Positions 1 through 7,838 of a stretch of 32,514 bases of DNA are shown here, piece after piece; positions within the stretch are counted from its first letter, which is position 1, and every line of letters starts with the position of its first letter. Under the pieces are notes generated by a model. That model did not search any database. It was not told the origin of the DNA and saw only the letters and a list, made by a program, of their open reading frames with translations. The DNA is taken from positions 1 to 32,514 of the forward strand of contig JAITVN010000020.1 of the NCBI GenBank assembly GCA_031285775.1. Direction: 5' to 3'. The DNA is from Streptococcaceae bacterium (GTDB lineage Bacteria; Bacillota; Bacilli; Lactobacillales; Streptococcaceae). A program made the position numbers and the translations under genes.

Positions 1-1676
1 CGTACGACTTCACGGCCGGAGATGATTTCAAAGGCACGCAGGACGGCTTCGTTGTAGAAGGTTCCGCCTTGGACAACGATTTTCTCGCCGAGTTCTTCAG
101 GACGCTTGACTTTGATGACCTTGTAGAGGGCGTTTTTGATGACAGAATAGGACAGGCCTGCGGAAATGTCGCCGACGGTGGCGCCTTCTTTCTGGACTTG
201 CTTGACTTTGGAGTTCATGAAAACGGTACAGCGCGAGCCCAGATTGACAGGGTGTTCCGCCAGCAAGGCGATTTGAGCGAAGTCTTCAACTTCGTATTTG
301 AGGGAATGGGCAAAGGTCTCAATAAAGCTGCCGCAACCCGAACTGCAGGCTTCGTTCAGCTGAATAGAGCTGAGGGCGCCGTTTTCAATGCGCATGGCTT
401 TCATGTCTTGCCCGCCGATGTCGAGGATGAAGTCTACGCCTGGGTTGAAGTAGTCAGCCGCTTTATAATGCGCCATGGTTTCTACTTCGCCGCAGTCGAC
501 TTTAAGACCGGACTTGATCAGTTGCTCGCCGTAGCCGGTCACGGTGGACTTGGCAATGTAGCAATCGTCTGGAAGCTGGCGGTAGAGGTCTTTGAGGATG
601 CCGATGACAGACTCGAGGGGCTCGCCATTGTTGGAGCCGTAATGGTCAAAGAGAATATTACCGTCATCGTCAATCAGGACAGCTTTGGTGGTAGTGGAGC
701 CTGCGTCTATGCCGAGGTAGGTCGGGCCGTGATGTTCTGAGAGTTTGGCGTAGCTGGCGGTGGCTTTGGCATGGCGGTCGCGGAAGGCCTGCAGCTCTTC
801 TTCGGAGTTGAAGAGGCGGTCCATGGTGTCTTGCGGTACGAGGCTGTCGGACTTATCGTTTTCCAGTGCTGCTGTCAACTCTGTCAGTGTCCGTTCGACT
901 TTCTCGTCAGACAGAGCTGCGCCCATTGCGACAAAGAGTTGCGGATTTTCTGGGAAGATGACGTTTTCTGGTGCTAAATCTAGTGTTTCGATGAAGCGTT
1001 GGCGGAGTTCGCTCATGAAGTATAAGGGGCCGCCGAGGAAGGCGACGTTACCTTTGATTTTGCGACCGGATGCGAGGCCGGCGATGGTTTGGTTAACCAC
1101 GGCTTGGTAAATGGAGGCGGCGATGTCTTCGCGTCGGACGCCTTCGTTGAGGAGCGGCTGGACGTCGGTCTTGGCGAAAACGCCGCAGCGTGAGGCGATG
1201 GGGTAGATTTTCTCGTAATTTTTCGCCAACTCATTGACACCATTGGCATCGACTTTCAGCAGGGCTGCCATTTGGTCAATAAATGCGCCGGTACCGCCTG
1301 CACAGGTGCCGTTCATTCTGAGCTCCTGCGTGCCGTTGTCAAAGAAGGTCATTTTGGCATCTTCGCCGCCGAGCTCAATCATGACGTCGGTTTGGGGGAT
1401 GAACTTTTCGATGGTGATGCTTGAGGCGATGACTTCTTGGACAAAGGGAACATCTATAACTTCGGCCAGGCCCATACCTCCGGAACCTGTGATAGCGAGA
1501 GAGAGGGTAAGGTCGCCCTCCTCTTCTTTGAGCTCGTTCAAAACTTTGACAGTTGCTGCTTTAATGTCTGAAAAATGACGCTCGTAGCGCGAGAAAATAA
1601 GCTGGAGCTGTTCGTCGAAAACGACCAATTTTACGGTGGTGGAACCTACGTCTATGCCTGCTTTGTATGTCATCAT
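1..1676 (-). CDS. 2-hydroxyacyl-CoA dehydratase activase, fused tandem ATPase (partial)
   Basis: The reading frame runs off the left edge; 558 residues are visible. It starts at ATG 1676 (a second ATG follows directly), with an AAGGA-type site about 9 bases upstream. Two ASKHA-type BadF/BcrA/HgdC ATPase domains lie in tandem: residues 5-265, opening with [10 protein letters not shown], and 319-558, opening with [10 protein letters not shown]. Family activators hydrolyse ATP and use a [4Fe-4S] cluster, bridged between two subunits, to inject an electron into a 2-hydroxyacyl-CoA dehydratase. Cluster-type cysteines are seen in both halves (C125 in NGTCAGGTG, C164 in ASRCGVF, C444 in [10 protein letters not shown]483 in GSRCTVF), so the two domains probably form an intramolecular pseudo-dimer. 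In other Firmicutes such proteins continue into dehydratase-like domains to about 1,400 residues; that part lies outside the window. The real substrate of this fused family is not established. Confidence 0.85.
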   Translation of the reverse strand, partial: MMTYKAGIDVGSTTVKLVVFDEQLQLIFSRYERHFSDIKAATVKVLNELKEEEGDLTLSLAITGSGGMGLAEVIDVPFVQEVIASSITIEKFIPQTDVMIELGGEDAKMTFFDNGTQELRMNGTCAGGTGAFIDQMAALLKVDANGVNELAKNYEKIYPIASRCGVFAKTDVQPLLNEGVRREDIAASIYQAVVNQTIAGLASGRKIKGNVAFLGGPLYFMSELRQRFIETLDLAPENVIFPENPQLFVAMGAALSDEKVERTLTELTAALENDKSDSLVPQDTMDRLFNSEEELQAFRDRHAKATASYAKLSEHHGPTYLGIDAGSTTTKAVLIDDDGNILFDHYGSNNGEPLESVIGILKDLYRQLPDDCYIAKSTVTGYGEQLIKSGLKVDCGEVETMAHYKAADYFNPGVDFILDIGGQDMKAMRIENGALSSIQLNEACSSGCGSFIETFAHSLKYEVEDFAQIALLAEHPVNLGSRCTVFMNSKVKQVQKEGATVGDISAGLSYSVIKNALYKVIKVKRPEELGEKIVVQGGTFYNEAVLRAFEIISGREVV

Positions 1677-1862
1677 CTATCAAATTCCTTTACTAAGTCA
1701 TCAAAAAACTGACAGTGTGTTGTTTATTTAATACTGTGTCAATTTTAACATTTTATAGAATTTTTACAACCATCAAACACGGCGCCATTGCTGGTTATAC
1801 AACGTTCCGCAGTCATCTGTCGCTTATGACAAACTCCTTTTACATGTACATTTTCAAAATAT

Positions 1863-1886
1863 AAAAAAGAAGGGAGAACCTTCTTT
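1863..1886 (-). terminator. Intrinsic terminator of the CPBP protease gene
   Basis: An 8-bp perfect stem (AAAGAAGG at 1866-1873 with CCTTCTTT at 1879-1886, 5-base loop) lies 30 bases beyond the protease stop codon. On the minus strand it runs into a T-rich tract. Confidence 0.75.
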
Positions 1887-1915
1887 CATGAAATTTTCGC
1901 GATCAGCCCACCTGA

Positions 1916-2800
1916 TTATTGCTTACTAAAGACAGGAATGGGCGTCTCATTTTTTGCTTTGTTGACAAAGAAGAAGAGAGCCAAGATGAAGACAACATTG
2001 AGAGCTGTAAAAATTAGTCCCGAAGAAATACCATAATCGTTGCCGCCAATGAGTTCCTTGCCAGGCAGATTGCTCTCCACAGTGAAGAGACTTCCGCTAC
2101 TGCCAACTGCGCCGAAAATACATCTGCCGAAAAAGTTAAGCCCAGTGTGGAATCCGCTAGCCCCCCAAATGTGCCCAGTTTTGAGAATGTAAGTCGACAG
2201 AAGAATACCCCCAAGGAGTGTGTTGATTGAGTAAAGCAGCTCTCCGCCCGAGAAATAATAATGCGGGACAGCAAAAACTAATGAACTGATAATAATTGCC
2301 GCTGGTATTGGAATCCTGTTTGAAGCTGATACCATAAAGAATCCGCGCAGGGCCACTTCTTCACTCATTCCTTGTATGATGAAGGCCAAGAAATACAACA
2401 TAATAACTGGGCTAATTGTCCCGCTCTCAATCTTTACAGCATTTAACAAGACGCCACCGCCAACAAGCGTAAGCAGCATCAACGCTCCCATGACGAGACC
2501 AACTAGATAACGTTTTCCTATCCCTTCTTTGGTGAATCCCATCGAGGCAAGAGAACGCCTTTCTATTTTGGTACAAATGAAAATCCCCACCATAATCGTG
2601 ATAATATTAATAAAAAGATTGCTGAGTTCAGCTACTGTATCTGACACAGGAAACTGATTAAAAATTGTACCTAGTATCATTTGAGGCATCATAAAGAAAG
2701 CGAAAAAGTAGATAATGATAATTGGCAGCAGCCAGTACAACTTTAGTTGAAGCTTGGCTTTCTTCGCTTCATTGAGCATCTCCGTGTTTTGAAACATCAT
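1916..2800 (-). CDS. CPBP family intramembrane metalloprotease
   Basis: A 294-residue polytopic membrane protein with about eight hydrophobic segments. The CPBP (Abi, Rce1-like) motifs are present: motif 1 SEEVALRGFF with E147, E148 and R152, motif 2 H180 in FAVPHYYF, and motif 3 H218/N222 in HTGLNF. The family are intramembrane glutamic or metal-dependent endopeptidases; in Firmicutes many act in bacteriocin self-immunity or maturation. No bacteriocin gene is visible nearby, so the substrate is unknown. The start is ATG 2800, or the adjacent ATG 2797, preceded by a good AAGGAG site at about 2808-2813. The gene is divergent from the TetR gene at 3024, and its promoter coincides with a 31-bp palindrome, which suggests repression by that regulator. 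Confidence 0.85.
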   Translation of the reverse strand: MMFQNTEMLNEAKKAKLQLKLYWLLPIIIIYFFAFFMMPQMILGTIFNQFPVSDTVAELSNLFINIITIMVGIFICTKIERRSLASMGFTKEGIGKRYLVGLVMGALMLLTLVGGGVLLNAVKIESGTISPVIMLYFLAFIIQGMSEEVALRGFFMVSASNRIPIPAAIIISSLVFAVPHYYFSGGELLYSINTLLGGILLSTYILKTGHIWGASGFHTGLNFFGRCIFGAVGSSGSLFTVESNLPGKELIGGNDYGISSGLIFTALNVVFILALFFFVNKAKNETPIPVFSKQ

Positions 2801-2833
2801 AAATTCTCCTTTATTGAACAGTTATTTGTTACA

Positions 2834-2867
2834 ACACTATATTATATTAAATATAATATAGTGTCAA
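2834..2867 (-). promoter_or_regulatory. Promoter of the CPBP gene overlapped by a 31-bp perfect palindrome
   Basis: Bases 2834-2864 form a perfect inverted repeat with 15-base arms around a single central A (left arm ACACTATATTATATT). On the minus strand it overlaps a TTGACA -35 box (2862-2867) and the AT-rich -10 region downstream of it. The size, symmetry and position fit an operator for the divergent TetR-family protein. The binding protein is inferred. Confidence 0.7.
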
Positions 2868-2942
2868 GTATAATGCTTTGTTCGTTATGATATCACAAAA
2901 ACTATAAAATCTCTTCTGAAATGGATTTTATGTTTCAAGCTG

Positions 2943-2980
2943 TGCTATAATATTCACAACAGTTTCTTAAAATCTGTTGT
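2943..2980 (+). promoter_or_regulatory. tetR promoter with a flanking inverted repeat
   Basis: An extended -10 (TG, one base, TATAAT) lies at 2943-2951. Just downstream is an inverted repeat with 7-base arms, ACAACAG (2956-2962) and CTGTTGT (2974-2980), near the expected transcription start. It differs in sequence from the 31-bp palindrome on the protease promoter. It could be a second operator used for autoregulation. Confidence 0.5.
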
Positions 2981-3023
2981 ATATCAAACAAATATCAAGA
3001 AACGTTAACAATTGGGGAATGGA

Positions 3024-3650
3024 ATGATATCAAATAAAGATGAAGATTTGCGTGTAAAACGCACACGAAAGCTCATCACACAGGCTTTTATCAGTCTGTT
3101 GCGAAAAAAGAAGTTTGAGAAAATTTCGATACAGGAAATTGCCGACGATGCGATGATTAATCGGGCGACTTTTTATGCGCATTATGCGGATAAGCAGGAT
3201 TTGTACGACAGTCTCATCGATCATTTTTTAGTCGACTTCACTAAAGTGCTGGATGACGGGACGCTGATTGAGGGGACGAATGTTTACGTTGGCGAAATCG
3301 AAGATATGCTGGCAAAGTTTTATGATTTTGCCCGCGAGAATCCCGAGATTGCGCAGATTATTATTGATAAGTCACAGGATCCGAGTTTTACCAGACGTTT
3401 TTTGAAAATTCTGTCTGAGCGCTATGCGGAACTTTTTCAGAAGCTTGAGGTGCGGGAGCAGGATGTGATTGTGCCAACGGACTTTGTCATCAGCTATATC
3501 ACGTCCATCTTGGTGGGGACGCTGCGCTGGTGGACGACTTCCACGTCAACGATGCGGGCAAAGGATTTTGCGCATTTGATCATTAAACTGATCTCTAATG
3601 GGCATTTGACAGTGCTGGGGGTAAATATTGATCGGCAGACGAAAAACTGA
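3024..3650 (+). CDS. TetR/AcrR family transcriptional regulator
   Basis: A 208-residue regulator. The N-terminal helix-turn-helix is typical of TetR: KLITQAFISLL, then IQEIADDAMINRATFYAHYA and DKQDLYDSLI. The C-terminal ligand or dimer domain resembles the TetR_C_8 class common in lactic acid bacteria. An in-frame TTG at 3012 is possible, but ATG 3024 has a GGGGA site six bases upstream and begins just before the DNA-binding domain, so it is preferred. It is divergent from the CPBP protease gene and probably controls that gene and itself through the two inverted repeats between them. A second, decayed copy of its last 28 bases lies at 3845-3872. Confidence 0.88.
   Translation: MISNKDEDLRVKRTRKLITQAFISLLRKKKFEKISIQEIADDAMINRATFYAHYADKQDLYDSLIDHFLVDFTKVLDDGTLIEGTNVYVGEIEDMLAKFYDFARENPEIAQIIIDKSQDPSFTRRFLKILSERYAELFQKLEVREQDVIVPTDFVISYITSILVGTLRWWTTSTSTMRAKDFAHLIIKLISNGHLTVLGVNIDRQTKN
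3623..3650 (+). repeat. Direct repeat copy A (tetR 3' end)
   Basis: 28 bases ending in the tetR stop codon match 3845-3872 at 26 of 28 positions; the two copies are 222 bases apart. Confidence 0.8.
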
Positions 3651-3844
3651 TACAAGATGTGAGGCGCGCTCGGTTTGAAGCGTAGAAATTTAGGAAAATG
3701 AGGTTCTGCCGTAAGGCAGGTTCTCAGTTTATCTAATTTCCACACAGTGAAAGCGACCTCTAGGCGCTAAAGCGCTAAGAGTCTGCTTACTAGCTTAAGG
3801 CGCGCCGAACTCAGTTAAGATAAAAAATTAAGGCGCAAAAAAAC
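3651..3844. other. Non-coding stretch with a foldback, between 28-bp repeats
   Basis: No supportable reading frame. The stretch holds an imperfect hairpin at about 3684-3741 whose core is CTGCC-GTAA-GGCAG (3706-3719) extended by TGAG/CTCA and then GAAATTTAG/CTAATTTC. It is followed by GC-rich words such as GGCGCTAAAGCGCT (about 3763-3776) and GGCGCGCC (about 3800-3807). It could be a small inserted element (MITE-like) or a structured RNA. No family is recognised. Confidence 0.5.
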
Positions 3845-3872
3845 AAATATTGATTGACAGACGAAAAACTGA
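3845..3872 (+). repeat. Direct repeat copy B (decayed tetR tail)
   Basis: This copies the last 28 bases of tetR (3623-3650) with two mismatches, one of which creates an early in-frame TGA. It runs directly into the terminator stem at 3864. Confidence 0.8.
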
Positions 3873-3892
3873 CTTCAATGAGGTCAGTTTTT
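3864..3892. terminator. Bidirectional terminator overlapping the rsuA stop codon
   Basis: A 10-bp stem, AAAAACTGAC (3864-3873) with GTCAGTTTTT (3883-3892), has a 9-base loop and A/T tails on both sides, so it can serve tetR (plus) and rsuA (minus). The rsuA TGA (3884-3886) lies inside the stem. Confidence 0.8.
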
Positions 3893-4615
3893 AAGTATTT
3901 TGATTTCTTCAATTTTTAATGCACGATATTTCCCCAGTTCCAGATTTACATCCAGCTGCAAATCCCCCATACGCAGCCGTTTTAGGTAGAGCACGTACAT
4001 GTCTACGGCTTCAAACATGCGCTTGACTTGGTGAAACTTGCCTTCGTGAATGATGACGCGGATGTCGCTGGCTGTGCCTAGCTGTGTTTCAGAGTTCTCA
4101 TAGATTTTGTCAATGTAAAGTTCGGCAGGACGTGCGATTTCGCTATTTTTCATTTTTAGGCCTTGAGCAAATGCTCTGACGACTTCATCCGTCACGCGCC
4201 CATCAATATGCGCGAAGTATTCTTTTTCAACATGCTTTTTAGGCTGAGTCAAGTCATGGCCAAGTGCACCGTCATTTGTCAAAATCAGTAGGCCCTCCGT
4301 ATTTTTATCCAGCCGCCCGACAGGAAAAATATCTGCGCGAAAGTCCTTGCTGCTCAGAAGATCTACAACAGTTTTGTTTAAATTGTCTTTTGTTGCGGAT
4401 ACCACGCCTGCGGGCTTATTCAGCATGTAATAAAAAAATTCCTGATACTGCAAGACTCTGCCGTCATATTTTACCTCAGTAGAATTTTTGTCAACTTGGA
4501 ATTTTCCGTCCTGAATGATTTCATTTCTGACAGTGATTTTCTGTTTTTTCAGCAGCAGTTTTACTTCAGAGCGTGAGCCTAGGCCGCAGGCTGCGAGGAA
4601 TTTGTCTAATCTCAT
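3884..4615 (-). CDS. rsuA: 16S rRNA pseudouridine synthase, RsuA family
   Basis: A 243-residue protein that isomerises a uridine in 16S rRNA (U516 for the E. coli enzyme). An N-terminal S4 RNA-binding domain (MRLDKFLAACGLGSRSE, residues 1-60) precedes the catalytic domain, with YMLNKPAG at 63-70 and the catalytic aspartate D103 in GRLDKNTEGLL. The late FHQVKRMFE motif is also typical. Length and domain order are normal for RsuA, although a paralogue of the family cannot be excluded. The start at 4615 has no Shine-Dalgarno sequence; an extended -10 box lies six bases upstream, so the mRNA is predicted to be leaderless. It is divergent from the CarS-like gene. Confidence 0.92.
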   Translation of the reverse strand: MRLDKFLAACGLGSRSEVKLLLKKQKITVRNEIIQDGKFQVDKNSTEVKYDGRVLQYQEFFYYMLNKPAGVVSATKDNLNKTVVDLLSSKDFRADIFPVGRLDKNTEGLLILTNDGALGHDLTQPKKHVEKEYFAHIDGRVTDEVVRAFAQGLKMKNSEIARPAELYIDKIYENSETQLGTASDIRVIIHEGKFHQVKRMFEAVDMYVLYLKRLRMGDLQLDVNLELGKYRALKIEEIKILKN

Positions 4616-4621
4616 GGATTT

Positions 4622-4630
4622 ATTTTATCA
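4622..4630 (-). promoter_or_regulatory. Extended -10 of rsuA, leaderless geometry
   Basis: The minus strand reads TGA-TAAAAT, then six bases (AAATCC), then the rsuA ATG. With a usual -10 to start distance, transcription would begin at the A of the ATG. No clear -35 is seen. Confidence 0.55.
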
Positions 4631-4681
4631 AAAAAGTCAAGATTAAAGTTAAAGACAGAAAGCGCAAGACCAAAGTTAAAT

Positions 4682-4710
4682 TTGCTATTTTTTTAATTTT
4701 TTGCTATAAA
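4682..4710 (+). promoter_or_regulatory. Promoter of the CarS-dikinase-Psd cluster
   Basis: TTGCTA (4682-4687), a 17-base spacer and an extended -10 TGC-TATAAA (4702-4710). The expected start is near 4717, leaving almost no leader before ATG 4720. No ribosome binding site is seen before ATG 4720, 4732 or 4747. Confidence 0.55.
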
Positions 4711-4719
4711 TATGTAATT

Positions 4720-5310
4720 ATGCTGCTCAAAATGTACATCAGCCTTATGCCGACAATCTTCACAGGGATTTTGACCATGATTTGGTGCAAGCTCCCAATC
4801 CTCGCGGCTCTGAATATTCCGATAGACAAAGAAAAGCGGCTTTCAGACGGAAAAAGGCTTTTTGGACAAAATAAAACTTGGAAAGGCTTACTGGGTTATT
4901 TGCTTCTGGGCGCAGTCTCGTCGATAGTCTGGGGCGCACTCTGTCAAAGTCTGCCCTACCTTGAGGCGCGAAATTACTTCTACGTCTATCAGCAGAACAC
5001 TTTCAGCTTTAACTTGGCGACAGGCCTCTTGCTAGGGCTGGCCTATGCGCTCTTTGAGCTCCCGAACAGCTTTCTGAAGCGGCGGCTAGCCATTGAAGAA
5101 GGGAAAACCGCTTCCAGAGGACGACTGAAAAAAGCCTTCTTTATCTTCCTTGACCAAGCCGACTCACTCTTCGGCTGTGTGCTCGTTCTAGCCTGCTTCT
5201 ACCCGATGACGCCGATCTTTTATCTCAGCTATGTACTCATAAGCGCAGGCACGCACCTCCTGCTGAACATCCTGCTCTACCTCGCTCACCTAAGAAGGAA
5301 TATCTTTTGA
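4720..5310 (+). CDS. CarS/DUF46-family CTP-dependent cytidylyltransferase-like membrane protein
   Basis: A 196-residue integral membrane protein with about five hydrophobic segments. It carries the signature of the CarS (DUF46, CDP-archaeol synthase) family: DGKRLFGQNKTWKG at residues 43-56, ELPNSFLKRR at 113-122 and LDQADSLFG at 144-152. Archaeal CarS joins CTP to an unsaturated archaeol phosphate to give CDP-archaeol; related proteins in the CDP-diacylglycerol synthase superfamily include CTP-dependent prenol kinases. The frame is open back to 4573, but that region overlaps rsuA and is basic and low-complexity; ATG 4720, just after a promoter, fits the family N-terminus better. Its stop overlaps the TTG start of the next gene by three bases. 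In this cluster it probably activates a lipid phosphate with CTP; the lipid is unknown. Confidence 0.8.
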   Translation: MLLKMYISLMPTIFTGILTMIWCKLPILAALNIPIDKEKRLSDGKRLFGQNKTWKGLLGYLLLGAVSSIVWGALCQSLPYLEARNYFYVYQQNTFSFNLATGLLLGLAYALFELPNSFLKRRLAIEEGKTASRGRLKKAFFIFLDQADSLFGCVLVLACFYPMTPIFYLSYVLISAGTHLLLNILLYLAHLRRNIF

Positions 5311-7835
5311 AATCAATGCTCATCACACTTTCTGACAATAACGATGCTTCTACGGTCGGGGCAAAGGCAGCTTCGCTGCTAAGGCTCAGTCAACTGGGAT
5401 TTCCAGTTCCAGCGGCTTTTATCCTGCCTGAAGAAGTTTTTACCCAAACGCTCCGCGTTAACGCTCTAAAAGAAAAAATCGATGAGCTGCTGGCGCGCCT
5501 CTGTCAGAATAATATCTCAGAAGTCAGCAGAGAATTCGAATCCCTGTGGCAGAATGCGCGGATTCCCGGGGAGTTGATGCGTGAACTTGGGCTGGCTCTT
5601 GATGCGAAGAAGGGTTTTGCGGTCCGTTCAAGCGGGCTGATGGAGGATTTGCCTGGACATTCTTTTGCGGGCCAGTATGTTACTCGCCTAAATGTGTCGG
5701 ACCTTTCTGAGATTGAGGCGGCGATTCTTGACTGTTATCGGTCGATGTATAGTGAGACGAATTTGGCATATATGCTCTCTCAGGGGCTTGAGCTTTCTCA
5801 GCTCGGCATGGCAGTCATCTTGCAGGAGATGGTGCACTCAGAGGTTAGCGGGGTAGCTTTTACGGTTAATCCTGTAACGGGCGCGGATAAGGAGATTGTG
5901 ATTGAGCTGGTTGAGGGGCAGGGCGAAAGGCTGGTATCCGGGCAGGCGGTTCCGGAACGCTTCGTCTACAATTGGTTTGATGAGAGCTTCGCTGGAGCGA
6001 GTGATGGCTTGCTTGATGTAGAGACGCTGACGCATCTGGCTCAGACTTTTTTGAAGATTCAAATGAGTTTCGGCTTTCCAGTTGATATTGAGTTTGCGCT
6101 TAAAGAGGATAGGCTCTCTATTCTGCAGGCGCGGCCGATTACAAAAATCGGCTATTCAGCTCTAAAGGATCAGTGGACGAATGCTAACTTCAAGGATGGC
6201 GGCGTTTCATCGACTGTTTGTACGCCTTTCATGTGGACTCTCTACGAGGCGGTCTGGCCGGCTACTTTTTTTGCATATATGTCAAAAGCGCTCTTTCTTA
6301 AACCGGAACAGCTGGCTGGTCCTCTAGCCGGCTACTATTTCGGCCGACCATACTGGAACTTGAGCAAAGCAAAGCTGGGAATGGCGAATGTCATCGGCTA
6401 TAAGGAGCGAGTGTTTGACGAGGAACTGGGCGTGACAGTAAATTATGAGGGACAGGGCACGAAAACGACCGTATCGCCAAGAACGCTGCTTTCTGGAGCT
6501 AGAATTTTAAAGGAAAGTCAAAAGAATGTTAGAATGCGCTTGAGCGAGAATGCTTCCTATCAGAAAAAGCTGCTAAAATGCTACGACGCGTTCATGGCGC
6601 AGGCAGATGACGAAAAGTGGATAGATAAGCCTCAACTGCTTGAAAACTTTTGGCAGGAGCTGATATTTGAACACTACATTGAGAGTGAATCTGTCTATTT
6701 TAATCAGATTTACATCAATACAGTGGCAATTGCGATTTTTAAGAACAAGCTTAAGAAATACCTGTCGGAATCGGAAATTTTCCTGCTCATGTCGAGCTTA
6801 GATGATGTCTCCCACTTGCGGCCCTATCTAGAACTCTGGCAGCTGAGTCGAAAAATCCGTCAGAATGCTGAAAGCCTGTGCTATTGGCGAACTTCGAGCA
6901 ACGAGGAAATTTCACAGGCGCTGGCTTCCTCATCTATGCTGCATCAATTGCCTGAGCTCCGAGCCCATATCCAGCGCTTCGCATATCACTCTGATCGTGA
7001 GCTGGACATTGCCTATCCCAATTTCGCGGAAGCACCGGACAGTGTGATTGTAGCTCTAAAATCCTGTCTGGAGCTGGAAGATCAGGACGGGCCTGACTCT
7101 GAGATAAAAAAGCAAAAAGAGAGCTATCAGAAGACACTGGCAACCCTAATCGGCCGAGCGGGACAACGTCGCTCAGGTCTGCTGCAGAAAGATTTGCAGG
7201 AAATCCGCCGACTTCTCTGGTGGCGAGAAGAATTCAAAGACATTTCCAGCCGCTACTACAACCTAATCCGGATTTACAGCCTAAAACTGGCGCAAAGTCT
7301 CGTAAATCGCGGAGTTTTTCAAGAAATTACGGACATTTGGTATTTGAAAACGAAGGAAATCCAAGATTTCCTGCAGGGAGAGAGTTCTCAGGAGCAGCTG
7401 CAGGCAATACTTTTGAAAAATAAGAGCTATGTTCATTCTTTCCAGAATTTCCAGCCTGACAACGAAATTGGGAATATCGCCAAGAGCCCAGAATTGTCCC
7501 CTACAACTGCAAATACAGATCTCAAAGGTGTCGGCGCCAATCCAGGCACAGCGGTCGGGCGCGCTCGGCTGATTCTAGAAGTGAAAGACCTCCACCAAAT
7601 AAAGAATGGGGACATCCTGGTTACCAGATATACGGATACCGGATGGACCAGCAAATTCCCAGTGCTGAAAGGTTTGGTCACAGAGCACGGCGGTACCCTC
7701 TGTCACGCCTCAATCGTGGCGCGTGAGTATGGTCTGCCCTGCATTGTAAGCTGCGCCGGTGCGACTCAGCGTATTAAAGACGGCGATTTGATCAGCATTG
7801 ATGGGGCCAGCGGAATTATTAAGATCGGACAATAA
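5307..7835 (+). CDS. PEP-synthase/rifampin-phosphotransferase-like dikinase (first copy)
   Basis: An 842-residue protein with an N-terminal PPDK-type ATP-grasp domain (about 10-280: GAKAASLLRLSQLGFPVP, AVRSSGLMEDL, QEMVHSEVSGVAFTVNP, ILQARPI), a long middle region without recognised motifs (about 285-735), and a C-terminal swivelling histidine domain with HGGTLCHASIVARE (catalytic H800). The PEP-binding barrel of true PEP synthase is absent. This order matches rifampin phosphotransferase, which moves the ATP beta-phosphate via histidine to an alcohol, releasing AMP and phosphate. The middle region should hold the acceptor site. The start is TTG 5307, overlapping the upstream stop, with AAGGAA seven bases before it. 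The neighbours suggest a lipid alcohol acceptor; antibiotic inactivation is the main alternative. Confidence 0.85.
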   Translation: MKSMLITLSDNNDASTVGAKAASLLRLSQLGFPVPAAFILPEEVFTQTLRVNALKEKIDELLARLCQNNISEVSREFESLWQNARIPGELMRELGLALDAKKGFAVRSSGLMEDLPGHSFAGQYVTRLNVSDLSEIEAAILDCYRSMYSETNLAYMLSQGLELSQLGMAVILQEMVHSEVSGVAFTVNPVTGADKEIVIELVEGQGERLVSGQAVPERFVYNWFDESFAGASDGLLDVETLTHLAQTFLKIQMSFGFPVDIEFALKEDRLSILQARPITKIGYSALKDQWTNANFKDGGVSSTVCTPFMWTLYEAVWPATFFAYMSKALFLKPEQLAGPLAGYYFGRPYWNLSKAKLGMANVIGYKERVFDEELGVTVNYEGQGTKTTVSPRTLLSGARILKESQKNVRMRLSENASYQKKLLKCYDAFMAQADDEKWIDKPQLLENFWQELIFEHYIESESVYFNQIYINTVAIAIFKNKLKKYLSESEIFLLMSSLDDVSHLRPYLELWQLSRKIRQNAESLCYWRTSSNEEISQALASSSMLHQLPELRAHIQRFAYHSDRELDIAYPNFAEAPDSVIVALKSCLELEDQDGPDSEIKKQKESYQKTLATLIGRAGQRRSGLLQKDLQEIRRLLWWREEFKDISSRYYNLIRIYSLKLAQSLVNRGVFQEITDIWYLKTKEIQDFLQGESSQEQLQAILLKNKSYVHSFQNFQPDNEIGNIAKSPELSPTTANTDLKGVGANPGTAVGRARLILEVKDLHQIKNGDILVTRYTDTGWTSKFPVLKGLVTEHGGTLCHASIVAREYGLPCIVSCAGATQRIKDGDLISIDGASGIIKIGQ

Positions 7836-7838
7836 CAT

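Noticed and set aside
69-740. Long plus-strand open frame of 223 codons opposite the activase gene
   Set aside because: It is the shadow of the fused activase on the minus strand, which has clear motifs and a ribosome site; the plus frame has no recognisable domain.
4573-4719. N-terminal extension of the CarS-like protein
   Set aside because: It overlaps the rsuA start region, reads as a basic low-complexity stretch and precedes the likely promoter.
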